From an uncultured bacterium (lineage in GTDB: Bacteria > Verrucomicrobiota > Kiritimatiellia > PWTM01), in NCBI GenBank assembly GCA_937935255.1, contig CALGXT010000020.1:1-37081 (forward strand): DNA of 37,081 bases, given 5' to 3'. The notes under the pieces are model-generated. The model worked only from the letters and a program-made list of their open reading frames with translations. It searched no databases and was not told where the DNA came from. The position numbers were made by a program, and so were the translations under genes. Shown piece after piece: positions 6,919-15,135 of the stretch. Position 1 is the first letter of the stretch. Each line of letters opens with the position of its first letter.

Positions 6919-6945
6919 CACAGGGTGGAGAAATTTCACCCTGTG
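6919..6945 (-). terminator. Hairpin downstream of the exopolysaccharide operon
   Basis: Perfect 9-base arms CACAGGGTG (6919-6927) and CACCCTGTG (6937-6945) enclose a nine-base loop, just after the stop of the ligase gene on the minus strand. No T-tract follows, so it is not a canonical intrinsic terminator. It may end transcription with Rho or protect the 3' end. Confidence 0.45.
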
Positions 6946-6951
6946 CTGCGC

Positions 6952-8880
6952 TCAGGGTTGGGGCGCGGAAGGTTTGGCGGGCGCCTGCGCTTGGATGCGC
7001 TTGCGCATTCGAGGAATGGAATAGCGCACTTCCGCGCTTCGATCGCCCAGCTTCCACGCCTCTTCGAAGGCGGCGAGCGCTTCCTCGTAGCGCTTCATAC
7101 GTTCAAATTGGAAGGCCAGTTGACGGTGGAAATAGGGTCGCAGGGGCTGAAGACGAACCATATCCTGCAGGTACTTGAGCGCCTCTTCGTGCTCATTGCG
7201 CATACGGTGCAGTTGCGCGAAACCGTGCAACGTCGCGGGATCGAGGGGATTGATCCGCGCAGCGCGGCGGTAGGCATCGAAAGAGGCGGCGATCCAATCG
7301 CCGCGTTCCGCCGCGCCGGGGAACGTGTCCGCAAGGTTTTTGTACACCCGCCCCAGTTCCCGCCAAGCCTCGGGATTGCCCGGGTCCCAACGAAGCGCAC
7401 GGCGATACAGCGCGATGACCCGCTGGTGGTCTTCTCGCGACGCCGCTTGCTCTTGCGCCGATTCGCCGGCTCTTTCGAGGAGGTGGGAAACGGTCGTCCG
7501 CGCCATCGCTATTCCCAACAATACCGCCGCCGCCGCCACAGCGGCGCCGAATGCGCGGCGTCGCCCGGGCGTCCAGGGCGCGAGACGCGCGATTTCGCCA
7601 TTGCGCGCGTGAAGGGCCATCGCCGTTCCCATCAGCAGGAGCACGGCGTGGCTGTTGGCGTAGATGTGCAAATTGAAGTCGAACAAAGCGTGAACGAAAG
7701 AGGCGATGAGCGCGCCCACCGCGCCGATGGTAATGCCGGCGGACCAGCGATCGCCCGTGCGCAGCGCCAGCACCGCGGCGCGAACCAGCCAAACGACCGC
7801 GGCGACGGCGATGATGCCAAAGCCCAGCAGCCCGTATTCCATGGCCATCTGGAGCGGCTCGTTATGCGCGTATTCGGCGATACGATCCGCACCGTATTTT
7901 TGAAACGCCGGCTCCGCCCAGATGAAGCTGCCGCCCCCCCAACCCCACCAAGGCCGCATCCGAATCATACCGATCGTGGACTTCCAACAGATCGGACGGA
8001 AATCGAGTCCGCTATGGATGCCGGCGATCGCCTCGCCGAATCGCTGCCGCCAGATCGGCGAGAATGTCCAGAGCGCCCACCCGGCGGCCGCCACAACGAG
8101 CGGCGCGGCGATCAGCGTCAGCCAGACCCAACGACGCCCCCGTCGGAACGCGGCCAGCAGCGCCATGACCGACAATCCGGCGCCCAATCCGAGAACGGCG
8201 GAACGCGAGCGGGAGAGAAAGAGCGGATAGAGCAACACGATAGCGACAATGCCGCCAAACCCTCGGGTCCAACGGCCGCCGCCGCGCGTCAACGCCAACG
8301 CCGCGCCGGCGCAAATGGCGACAATCGCGAGATGCGCGAAGTGGTTGGGGCACGCATAGGTGCCGCTGGCCCGCATGCCATAGCCCTCGGGCCGGTTCAG
8401 CCACAGCACCTGCCGCGACCCCAGGTGGTGAAGGACGATCGCATAAACGCCGATGGCGGCGGCGACCGTCAACCAACTCAGCCAGGCGGTCCGGATGCGC
8501 GCGGGGCGTCCGGCGAGGGCGGTCCACATCGCGTACGCCGCGGGGCCCGTGCAGAGCATCAGGAATTTCACGCGCGCCGGATAGATGGGCGACGAGAAAA
8601 ACACGAGAACACCGGCATACAGGAGAACGAGCAGCATCCAGATCAGCGCGGGCGGGGCCGGCGGCGCTTCGGAGTCTCGCAGCATCAGACGGAAACCGAA
8701 GAACGCCAGTCCGAGAAACAGAACGACGGCCAGCGGGCCGATTTCCGAGACCCGCACGCCGCCGAACGCGACCGCCCCCGCGCCCGCGGAAAGGAAGAGA
8801 AAAAACAGCGCGAAGCGCTCCAACCCCATCGCCAAGGCACCCCCGGCGCTAACCGACGTTTGGGAGGGGGCGTCCGGCAT
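6952..8880 (-). CDS. O-antigen ligase/polymerase-type membrane protein with C-terminal TPR repeats
   Basis: The protein has about a dozen hydrophobic segments over residues 20-480 and the Wzy_C/WaaL-type periplasmic region (GSFIWAEPAFQKYGADRIAEYAHNE in two overlapping pieces), with the conserved Arg and His seen in O-antigen ligase-like enzymes. Residues about 500-640 carry TPR-like helices (VIALYRRALRWDPGNPEAW; AYRRAARINPLDP; ALAAFEEAWKLGD). It probably polymerises or ligates the polysaccharide made by this locus, or glycosylates a surface protein. The ATG at 8880 is chosen because the earlier TTG at 8916 lies inside the upstream gene; the ATG leaves a 10-base gap. It is the last gene of the operon. 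Donor and acceptor cannot be told from sequence. Confidence 0.85.
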   Translation of the reverse strand: MPDAPSQTSVSAGGALAMGLERFALFFLFLSAGAGAVAFGGVRVSEIGPLAVVLFLGLAFFGFRLMLRDSEAPPAPPALIWMLLVLLYAGVLVFFSSPIYPARVKFLMLCTGPAAYAMWTALAGRPARIRTAWLSWLTVAAAIGVYAIVLHHLGSRQVLWLNRPEGYGMRASGTYACPNHFAHLAIVAICAGAALALTRGGGRWTRGFGGIVAIVLLYPLFLSRSRSAVLGLGAGLSVMALLAAFRRGRRWVWLTLIAAPLVVAAAGWALWTFSPIWRQRFGEAIAGIHSGLDFRPICWKSTIGMIRMRPWWGWGGGSFIWAEPAFQKYGADRIAEYAHNEPLQMAMEYGLLGFGIIAVAAVVWLVRAAVLALRTGDRWSAGITIGAVGALIASFVHALFDFNLHIYANSHAVLLLMGTAMALHARNGEIARLAPWTPGRRRAFGAAVAAAAVLLGIAMARTTVSHLLERAGESAQEQAASREDHQRVIALYRRALRWDPGNPEAWRELGRVYKNLADTFPGAAERGDWIAASFDAYRRAARINPLDPATLHGFAQLHRMRNEHEEALKYLQDMVRLQPLRPYFHRQLAFQFERMKRYEEALAAFEEAWKLGDRSAEVRYSIPRMRKRIQAQAPAKPSAPQP

Positions 8881-8890
8881 GGCAGCGCCA

Positions 8891-9571
8891 TCAATACCAG
8901 GTGCGGGGAACGACAATCACATCGCCGGTTTCGATCGCGATATCGTCCGCCTGATTCCGTTCGATATCGCGGGCGTTGGCGTTGATCTGGGCGCCCTGAC
9001 GGGTAATTTGAATGCGACGGGGATCGGCGAATTCGGTATAGCCGCCCGCCGCCGCCAGCGCCTGCAGCAACGTGACCCCGCCGATGATCGGATAACGGCC
9101 CGGCGCGCGCACCTCGCCCCGCACGAAATAGCTGCGCTGCGGGACCAGGACGTTGACCGTGACTTCCCGGTAAATCTTGTTGTTGATGTAGGAGCTTTTG
9201 ATGGCCCGCTCAAGTTCCGAGCCGGTCATGCCGGCCGCACGGATATCCGGAATCATCGGCAGTTTGATCATTCCGTACTCGTCAATGATCAACTCGTACT
9301 GCTGCTCGGCCGGAGCGCGCACCGAGACGACCACGGCGTCGCCCACGCGAAGCCGATACGCCACCGCGGTGGGACCCGACGGCGGAACCGGGGCGGGAGC
9401 GCGAACGCCGGGATTTCCGCCGGTCGGCGCGTAGGGCGCCGCGCGATCCAGACGAAGCGGCGCTTCCGGGGGCGGCAAAAACATGTCATCCTTGGACGAC
9501 CGCGATGCGCAACCGACGGCGACAGCCATGAGCGCCACCGCGGTCGAAACAACTTTGATCCAAGACTTCAT
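8891..9571 (-). CDS. Wza-type polysaccharide export lipoprotein (Poly_export/SLBB)
   Basis: This is a periplasmic or outer-membrane component of a polysaccharide exporter. The ATG at 9571 (preceded by GGAGCAAG) gives a lipoprotein signal MKSWIKVVSTAVALMAVAVG followed by the lipobox Cys. A Pro-rich linker leads into the polysaccharide export domain (YRLRVGDAVVVSVRAP... IIDEYGMIKLPMIPDIRAAGMTGSELERAI) and an SLBB domain (YFVRGEVRAPGRYPIIGGVTLLQALAAAGGYTEFADP), ending with GDVIVVPRTWY. It is shorter than E. coli Wza and lacks the C-terminal outer-membrane helix region, as is common in PVC and delta-type systems. A TTG at 9604 is an alternative start but overlaps the kinase gene. Confidence 0.92.
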   Translation of the reverse strand: MKSWIKVVSTAVALMAVAVGCASRSSKDDMFLPPPEAPLRLDRAAPYAPTGGNPGVRAPAPVPPSGPTAVAYRLRVGDAVVVSVRAPAEQQYELIIDEYGMIKLPMIPDIRAAGMTGSELERAIKSSYINNKIYREVTVNVLVPQRSYFVRGEVRAPGRYPIIGGVTLLQALAAAGGYTEFADPRRIQITRQGAQINANARDIERNQADDIAIETGDVIVVPRTWY

Positions 9572-9600
9572 CTTGCTCCACCCCGCGTTGATCGCCCGAA

Positions 9601-11727
9601 TCAACCCGCCGTCGTCGTTTCACGTCCGGCCGGCAGCGATTTATTCTCCTCGGGCCGATAGTAGGCGCTCGAGTAGTACGAATGGTAATAGTAATAATAG
9701 TCGTCGCGCATGATGTTGATATTATTCAACACCACGCCGACAATTTTTCCGCCGACGTTCTCGATCATGCGTTTCGCGCGCGAAGAGATCAGCCGCGGAT
9801 ATTTTCGGTATTGAACGACGAAGAGCACGCCGTCCACTTCGCTCGCGAGAATCGAGGCGTCGCTCACGCCGACCAGCGGCGGCGAATCGAAGAAAATGAA
9901 GTCATAGCGGGTTTTCAGATTTTTGATTAACTCCCGCACCCGCTGCGGATTGAGCACGCCGACGGATGAGCGGGGCAGTTTGCCGCTCGGCAGGAAGTGC
10001 AGATTCGGGACGTTGGCGACGGGTTTGATCGTCTCCTCGATCGGCACGTCGCGCATCAGCACATTGGTCAGCCCGAAGCGGTTTTGCATGCCCAGGATAG
10101 TATGCTGTACAGGCCGTCGCAGGTCGGAGTCCACAATCAGCACTTTGTCGCCGATCGTCGCGCACACGTACGCCAGATTAAAGAGCGTGGTGGACTTGCC
10201 TTCCCCCGCGCCGCCGGAGGCCACGGCGAAAGCGCCGCCGGTGGCGCCTTTGTTGGCGAAGATCATGTTCGTGCGAAGAACACGATAGGCTTCCGCATAC
10301 GGACTGTCCGGCCCTTCCTCAATCAGCGGGCGAACTTTCTGTGGGATGACGCCGATCACCGGCAGGCCGAGGAAACGCTCGACGTCGTCCACGGTCTTCA
10401 CGGAGGTGTCGAGATACTCGATGAAGTACGCGAGGCCCACGCCCGCGACCAATCCGATGACGAAACTCAGGATGATGTTGAGCATGAAATTCGGACTGAC
10501 GGGGGCGTTGCGCGGCGGCGGCTCCGCGGGGTCCGTGATCTCGACCTGTGTGCGCGGGACGCCCATCTTGATGCTTTCCTGCGTCACGCGGGCCTCGAGC
10601 GCCTCTAGAATCTGGCGATTCAGCAGGACGTCCCGCTCGGCCCGGTCGAACGGCAGGAATTTGTCCGCCTCGGCGGCGATGTCCGCCTCGCGGGCGGCTT
10701 TCAACTCCGACTCCAGCGCGGTGTAGCGCGCCAGGCTGACTTCATACTCCGCGCGCAATCCGCGGCGGAGACCGCGCAGGGCGTTCTCCATCTTTTTGGC
10801 CAGCTCCTCGCGCCCCGCCCGCATTCGGCGAACATCCGGGTGGTTTTCGCCGAGGGTTTCCAGTTGCAGACGCAGCGACACGTCGGTGTCCATCATTTGC
10901 CGCCGCAGGGCCGCAATTTCCGGGTCATTGACGATATACGCCGCGGCGTCAATCAGCTCCTGGCCTTCCAGCCCCTCGAGCTGCTCCAGCCGGGCTTTTC
11001 GGGACAACATATCCACGCGGGCCGCGATGCGATCGGCCTCCAGTTGCTGCAGTCGGATTTTATCGGCCCGCATGCCGCGCGAGATCAGCGCCACGCCGAG
11101 TTCCTTGCGCAGGCGTTCCAAATCCTGCTCCGCCGCCTTGACGCGATCGCGCTGTTTCTCGAGCTCGGCCTGCATGGCTTCCAGACCCTGCCGCAGTTCC
11201 CGCCGTTTTAGCGAGAGCCGCTGTTCGCGGTAGGCCTCCGCGACTTTGTTCGCGATATCCGCGGCCTCCTGGGGGTCCTGGCGGAAGACGTTGATGGCGA
11301 TCAGGGTCGTGTCGCGGTATTGATCCACGCGGATGCTGCGGGAGAGAATCGCGATGGCCTCGTCTCGGGTGAGCGGGACCACCTCGTCGCCCGCCTTTCG
11401 CGCCCATCGTTGCGTCAGGTTCAGCTCTTCGACCACTCGCGCGAGAATGGGACGCGACTGGATGATCTCGTACTGCGTGCGCAGGAAGAACGGGTTATAG
11501 CCGCCCGTGAATTGACGCTCGAAGACATCCACATCCAGCGAGTCATCGCGCACGGCGATGCGGGCTTGCGCGCGGTAAATGCGCGGCAGCGTATACGTGT
11601 AGATGGTGCCGGCCAGCACCACGAGCAGGGTGACCGCGAGAATGATCTCTTTGCGGGTTCGAATGACCCGCCAGTAGTCGAGAAAATGTAGGCCCGTTTC
11701 CTGCGCCGGTTGTTGTGTCGCTTCCAT
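9601..11727 (-). CDS. Wzc-type polysaccharide co-polymerase and tyrosine autokinase
   Basis: This inner-membrane protein controls chain length and export of exopolysaccharide through cycles of tyrosine phosphorylation. It has a Wzz domain with a first membrane segment at about residues 30-50, a long coiled-coil periplasmic arm (about 165-370), a GNVR-type region with Pro-rich segment before the second membrane segment (about 430-450), and a cytoplasmic BY-kinase domain. The kinase domain has Walker A GGAGEGKST near residue 505, Walker A' LIVDSDLRRP, and Walker B FIFFDSPPL. The C-terminus holds nine tyrosines within 13 residues (about 673-686), the autophosphorylation cluster. The ATG is at 11727. 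It is fused as in proteobacterial Wzc, rather than split as in Firmicutes CapA/CapB. Confidence 0.95.
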   Translation of the reverse strand: MEATQQPAQETGLHFLDYWRVIRTRKEIILAVTLLVVLAGTIYTYTLPRIYRAQARIAVRDDSLDVDVFERQFTGGYNPFFLRTQYEIIQSRPILARVVEELNLTQRWARKAGDEVVPLTRDEAIAILSRSIRVDQYRDTTLIAINVFRQDPQEAADIANKVAEAYREQRLSLKRRELRQGLEAMQAELEKQRDRVKAAEQDLERLRKELGVALISRGMRADKIRLQQLEADRIAARVDMLSRKARLEQLEGLEGQELIDAAAYIVNDPEIAALRRQMMDTDVSLRLQLETLGENHPDVRRMRAGREELAKKMENALRGLRRGLRAEYEVSLARYTALESELKAAREADIAAEADKFLPFDRAERDVLLNRQILEALEARVTQESIKMGVPRTQVEITDPAEPPPRNAPVSPNFMLNIILSFVIGLVAGVGLAYFIEYLDTSVKTVDDVERFLGLPVIGVIPQKVRPLIEEGPDSPYAEAYRVLRTNMIFANKGATGGAFAVASGGAGEGKSTTLFNLAYVCATIGDKVLIVDSDLRRPVQHTILGMQNRFGLTNVLMRDVPIEETIKPVANVPNLHFLPSGKLPRSSVGVLNPQRVRELIKNLKTRYDFIFFDSPPLVGVSDASILASEVDGVLFVVQYRKYPRLISSRAKRMIENVGGKIVGVVLNNINIMRDDYYYYYHSYYSSAYYRPEENKSLPAGRETTTAG

Positions 11728-11739
11728 GACGGTTCTTTT

Positions 11740-11797
11740 GGGGTTACCCCTCTACAAGGGTTCCCGGCGACGGCACAATGCGCCCCCGCCGGGAACC
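11740..11797 (-). promoter_or_regulatory. Intercistronic hairpins between the barrel and kinase genes
   Basis: A perfect 11-base stem, GGTTCCCGGCG (11759-11769) with CGCCGGGAACC (11787-11797), is followed on the minus strand by a small GGGG-TAA-CCCC hairpin (11750-11740), just before the kinase ATG. No T-tract follows. The gap is only 110 bases, so the hairpins probably sit in the operon mRNA and could set relative expression or mark a processing site. Confidence 0.5.
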
Positions 11798-11837
11798 ATC
11801 CATCGCGCTGCGGCCCAGCTCCCCGTCGCCGCCGGGA

Positions 11838-13091
11838 TTAGAGCTGAATCCGCCAGGCGGCGTCGTAGCGATTCTGTGAGAATTCGTCGCGGAGATCGGA
11901 GGTCAGATTGGTGTGCGACCAGCCCGCCTCGATCGAATGACGCCGCGCGCGATCCACACGATAGACCAGCCGGGTCGAGAACACCCAGATATCCTCCGAA
12001 CCGTCTTGCACGGAGGTCTCAGCCACGGTGTCCACCGAATTGTCCGCCTTATAATCCGAATTAATATAGCTGCCGGCGAGCACCACCGACAGACGCCGGT
12101 TCAGATCATGCCCCAGCGTCAACGAAGCGGAGGTGCGCGTCTGGGAAGCGAACGTCAACACGCCGGATTGATACAGCGAGTAGGCGCCCGCCAGCGTGAT
12201 GCTCGTGGCCGGAGAGGGATTCAGCGTGAGGGCGGCATCCGCGTACGGAGCGGAATCGTCATCCGAGTTGGCGGCATTCAAATCCTTCAGCATGTAGCCG
12301 GCGGTCGCCCGGCCGGAAAGATTCGGGCTGAACTTCTGCTCGACTCCGATTCCGCCGATCACACTCTTGAACCCGCGATCGGGAATCGTATTGCGGTCGT
12401 CGCCCGGGGCGGGGGTCAGCCCGGGCATCACCAGGGTCGCCGTGGGTTTTCCCGCGCCAGGATAGTCGTATTGCTCACCGCGGAGCTCCAGCAGTAGCGC
12501 CGTCTCGCGGGTCGCCTGATTGCGCAAGGTCACGCCGGCGGAATACATATCATAGTCCTCCCGATCCGCCAGACGGTCCTCATCGTATCGAAGAACCTGC
12601 CAGCGTCCGCCCACATCCACGGAGGAAGTCTGCCCGCGCCCGCGCAGGAACGCGTTCAGCGAGTTGTAACTGTAGGACGCATCCTGGCGCCGAACGGTGC
12701 CGTCGGCGTTCAGCACTTCCGGACTCTCGCGCCGGACGAAGCGGTCAACCGCGCCGACCTCCAGACGACGGCTCAGCCGAAGAGTGGCTTCGACATCCGC
12801 GTGATGGTCGAGCGTGAAATCATTATCTTCGCGGTTGTCCCACCAAGTGCCCACGGCCGTATAACGCAAACCCAAAAACCCGCTTTCGAGAATCTGGTTG
12901 TAAGAAAGCGTCAACTGGTCGAGCACCTTCCAGCTATCCTCCTTATTGTCCTTCGCCTGATTTATGTTGTCGTCGAATTCCACATGCAGGCTGTTGCTGA
13001 CCGTAAAGGGCCGAGTCCGCTGCGCCTGGGCCGTGCCCGCCGCCGAAATCAATAACGACACGACCGCCGCCACTGGATAACGCCAATTCAT
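11838..13091 (-). CDS. Outer-membrane beta-barrel protein of an exopolysaccharide locus
   Basis: The protein has a clear signal peptide (MNWRYPVAAVVSLLISAAGT, cleaved near AQAQ) followed by about 390 residues of alternating amphipathic strands rich in aromatics and Asp/Arg. An opening segment reads FTVSNSLHVEFDDNINQ, and there are repeated patterns such as LTLSYNQI, AGYMLKDLNA and AAWRIQL at the end. This resembles the barrel family (BBP2_2/PF10082-like) found in PEP-CTERM/exosortase exopolysaccharide loci. It probably forms the outer-membrane pore for the polymer handled by the downstream Wzc and Wza-type proteins, since this Wza homologue looks too short to span the membrane alone. The ribosome binding site GGAGACAGG precedes the ATG at 13091. 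Confidence 0.75.
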   Translation of the reverse strand: MNWRYPVAAVVSLLISAAGTAQAQRTRPFTVSNSLHVEFDDNINQAKDNKEDSWKVLDQLTLSYNQILESGFLGLRYTAVGTWWDNREDNDFTLDHHADVEATLRLSRRLEVGAVDRFVRRESPEVLNADGTVRRQDASYSYNSLNAFLRGRGQTSSVDVGGRWQVLRYDEDRLADREDYDMYSAGVTLRNQATRETALLLELRGEQYDYPGAGKPTATLVMPGLTPAPGDDRNTIPDRGFKSVIGGIGVEQKFSPNLSGRATAGYMLKDLNAANSDDDSAPYADAALTLNPSPATSITLAGAYSLYQSGVLTFASQTRTSASLTLGHDLNRRLSVVLAGSYINSDYKADNSVDTVAETSVQDGSEDIWVFSTRLVYRVDRARRHSIEAGWSHTNLTSDLRDEFSQNRYDAAWRIQL

Positions 13092-13146
13092 GACCTGTCT
13101 CCGTATGGGTTGTTCGATACTTCAGTAAACGATTGTGTTGTAGGGT

Positions 13147-13767
13147 TTATTTCGTAGGGAACTTCGGGGTGACCGGCTTCGGCTTCGCGCCTTCCTCGGA
13201 GATGGGGCCGGGAAGCGAATCGAAGATCAAACCGAGCACCTCGGTAATTACGGACTCGGGAATGTAGCGCTTGGTGAGCGGGTCGGGGGTCAATTGGAAC
13301 AGCGCGCGCGCGATCGGCACCTGATCCAGCAAAGGCCTGACAACATTCAGCGCGCCGCCTTCCGGAGTGTATTCGACCTCGACATTTTTCAAGACATTGA
13401 TCCAATTCGCGATATCCGCGACATCGCCTTCCACTTTGTCCACCAGGCCCAGCGCGCGGACCAGAATGACCGCCATATCTTCAGCCGTGACCTCCGCTTC
13501 TTCGTCCCATCCGGGAGTCGGATTGGCGTCCGTCGGTTTCAGCGTGGGCGACGGCCAGATGCCGTTTTGCGAGAGCATGACAATGCACTCGAAATTTGTG
13601 GGGCTGGCCGGCATTTGACGGCTCAAGCCAAGCTTCCGGACCAGCAACTGGGCCAGATCGCCCTGCGTGAACTTCGCGCCTTCGCCTTCCTGTTGACCGA
13701 ACGCCACCGGCGCCGCGGCCACAGAAAAAATCAACCCCGCCACCAATACTCCGATCATCGTCTTCAT
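13147..13767 (-). CDS. Secreted protein of unknown function with SLH-like half repeats
   Basis: This is a 206-residue protein with a signal peptide (MKTMIGVLVAGLIFSVAAAP, cleaved near AFGQ). I do not recognise a firm family. Two segments resemble the last helix of S-layer homology domains (FTQGDLAQLLVRKLGL near residue 33 and VTAEDMAVILVRALGL near residue 95), and between them MLSQNGIWP resembles the SLH GI-turn. The C-terminus is Pro/Lys-rich. It is the first gene of the exopolysaccharide operon, with ribosome binding site AGGAGAG and a promoter candidate about 110 bases upstream. It may anchor or organise the polymer at the envelope, by inference only. Confidence 0.7.
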   Translation of the reverse strand: MKTMIGVLVAGLIFSVAAAPVAFGQQEGEGAKFTQGDLAQLLVRKLGLSRQMPASPTNFECIVMLSQNGIWPSPTLKPTDANPTPGWDEEAEVTAEDMAVILVRALGLVDKVEGDVADIANWINVLKNVEVEYTPEGGALNVVRPLLDQVPIARALFQLTPDPLTKRYIPESVITEVLGLIFDSLPGPISEEGAKPKPVTPKFPTK

Positions 13768-13882
13768 GATTCGATCTCTCCTATTTTTTTCTCACCGTCA
13801 ACCGTCCGCGGCCGCCACGCCGCGCGCGCCCACTGATTTTTTATCGCGATGCGCGAATCGCCTCTTTTCTGATGATGCCCTT

Positions 13883-13911
13883 AATTTATGCTCATTCGAT
13901 AAAACCGTCAA
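13883..13911 (-). promoter_or_regulatory. Sigma70-like promoter for the exopolysaccharide operon
   Basis: On the minus strand TTGACG (13911-13906) and TAAATT (13888-13883) are separated by exactly 17 bases in a locally AT-rich patch. Transcription would start near 13876, giving a leader of about 110 bases before the ATG at 13767. It overlaps nothing but lies 19 bases from the end of rnfB. Confidence 0.55.
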
Positions 13912-13929
13912 TACAATTTCCGTCTTTTT

Positions 13930-14835
13930 TCAGCCCTGCCACTCGCTGTCATCCACCGTGGTCTTGAAGTCCGCCATAATCGGCTGTTCCGCGCCGCCGG
14001 GCGCCGAAGCGTCCGAACGCGGCGGCCGCCCGACGAAGATCAGGCCTTTCATCGGGCATTTCTCCACCGCCAGCAGCGCGGCCTCCATGTGATCCGGGTC
14101 ATATTCGTCGTAGTTGATCGTCGGCACGTTGTTCTCGACTTTGAACAAAGAGCTGGCTTTCTGGCAAGCCTTGCAGCCGATACAGCCGATCGTGCATACC
14201 GCTTTGACATCGCGACCCATGTCTTTGTTCGAACATCCCACCACGAGCATGCGGTCGCGCTTGAACGGAACCATCGTGATGATGTTGCGGGGGCACACGC
14301 GGGCGCATGCGCCGCAGCCGGTGCACTTCTCATAATCAATGGTCGCCAGGCCGGACACGATGCGAATCGCATCGAACGCGCAAGCGGCCTTGCAGTCGCC
14401 GAAGCCGAGGCAGCCGTACGTGCAGCCCTGCACCCCCGCCACGAGATTCGCGGCGGCGCAGGTGGCCTCGCCCCGATAGTCGCCGCGGCCCAGCCGTTGT
14501 TCGTAGGTCGCGCGGCAATGCACCACCGGCCGCTGCGGCCAGCTCGGCTTGAGGTCCACGCCGACGATGCGGGCCACCGCCTCGGCGCAGCTCGCGCCGC
14601 CCACGGGACACTTGTCCGGCGCGGCGCCGGCGGTCACCACCGCCTCGGCGTAGCTGGCGCACCCCACAAAACCGCAGCCGCCGCAGTTTGCCCCCGGCAA
14701 CGCCGCCAGCACGGCCTCGATGCGCGGGTCCGTCTCGACGTGGAAGGCGCGATTCGCCCACCCCAGCGCATAGCCCGCGCCGATGGAGAGCGCCAGCATC
14801 GCGCCCCCGGCCAGGACGATAAGCAACGGATCCAT
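13930..14835 (-). CDS. rnfB: Electron transport complex subunit RnfB
   Basis: RnfB is the iron-sulfur subunit that passes electrons from ferredoxin into the Rnf complex, which pumps Na+ or H+ with NAD+ as acceptor. One N-terminal membrane helix (residues 3-27) is followed by the 4Fe-4S domain with the CGGCGFVGCASYAEAV pattern and CPVGG (about 50-80). Then come a cysteine cluster CTYGCLGFGDCKAAC, a ferredoxin-type CTGCGACARVCP, and CTIGCIGCKACQKAS. Its length of 301 residues is typical of clostridial and PVC RnfB. The other Rnf genes (C, D, G, E, A), which normally accompany it, are absent on both sides. The ATG at 14835 has GAGG about 10 bases upstream. Confidence 0.94.
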   Translation of the reverse strand: MDPLLIVLAGGAMLALSIGAGYALGWANRAFHVETDPRIEAVLAALPGANCGGCGFVGCASYAEAVVTAGAAPDKCPVGGASCAEAVARIVGVDLKPSWPQRPVVHCRATYEQRLGRGDYRGEATCAAANLVAGVQGCTYGCLGFGDCKAACAFDAIRIVSGLATIDYEKCTGCGACARVCPRNIITMVPFKRDRMLVVGCSNKDMGRDVKAVCTIGCIGCKACQKASSLFKVENNVPTINYDEYDPDHMEAALLAVEKCPMKGLIFVGRPPRSDASAPGGAEQPIMADFKTTVDDSEWQG

Positions 14836-15135
14836 ACTTTCCGCACCTCTGAAAAAAGCCGCTCGAATTGGGCGCCCGCCACCCTACCGCATCCCGCCGC
14901 CGGAGAAAAGGGCTATTTCGCCGCGGCATGCGAAGCCGGAAAGCGGAATGGCGCATTACCGGATGCGCTTTATCCGAGGAGGCCATCCGCCCGTTTTCCA
15001 AGCCTTGGAAAAAAAGCGCTCCATTTTTCCAAGGCTTGGAAAGACGACCTGAGCTCCCGTTCGAAAAATGGGTCGCGGATCGCCCGAATGAACGCGGCCC
15101 GCGCGGCGCAGGGCGCTTCGGAACGCGCTCCGGCC
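14836..15135. other. 300-base gene-free stretch between rnfB and the GH3 gene
   Basis: No convincing ORF on either strand. It holds the upstream region of rnfB (minus strand) and the 3' flank of the GH3 gene, plus the inverted-repeat element at 14994-15042. No clear promoter could be picked out. Confidence 0.6.
14994..15042. repeat. Nested inverted repeat of TTTCCAAG/CTTGGAAA palindromes
   Basis: Two small palindromes (TTTTCCAAG-C-CTTGGAAAA at 14994-15012; TTTCCAAG-G-CTTGGAAA at 15026-15042) are reverse complements of each other. Together they form a 19-base perfect stem (14995-15013 with 15024-15042) around a 10-base loop. No T-tract follows on either strand outside the stem, so it looks more like a repeat or binding element than a standard terminator. 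Confidence 0.85.

Noticed and set aside
6925-8985. 686-residue plus-strand ORF opposite the ligase gene
   Set aside because: It is antisense to a clear membrane protein with TPR repeats. The translation is Arg/Gly/Gln-rich with no domain, typical of GC-rich shadow frames.
14994-15042. Standard intrinsic terminator for the GH3 gene
   Set aside because: The only T-runs lie within the stem and loop rather than after it, and the site is about 95 bases past the stop codon.
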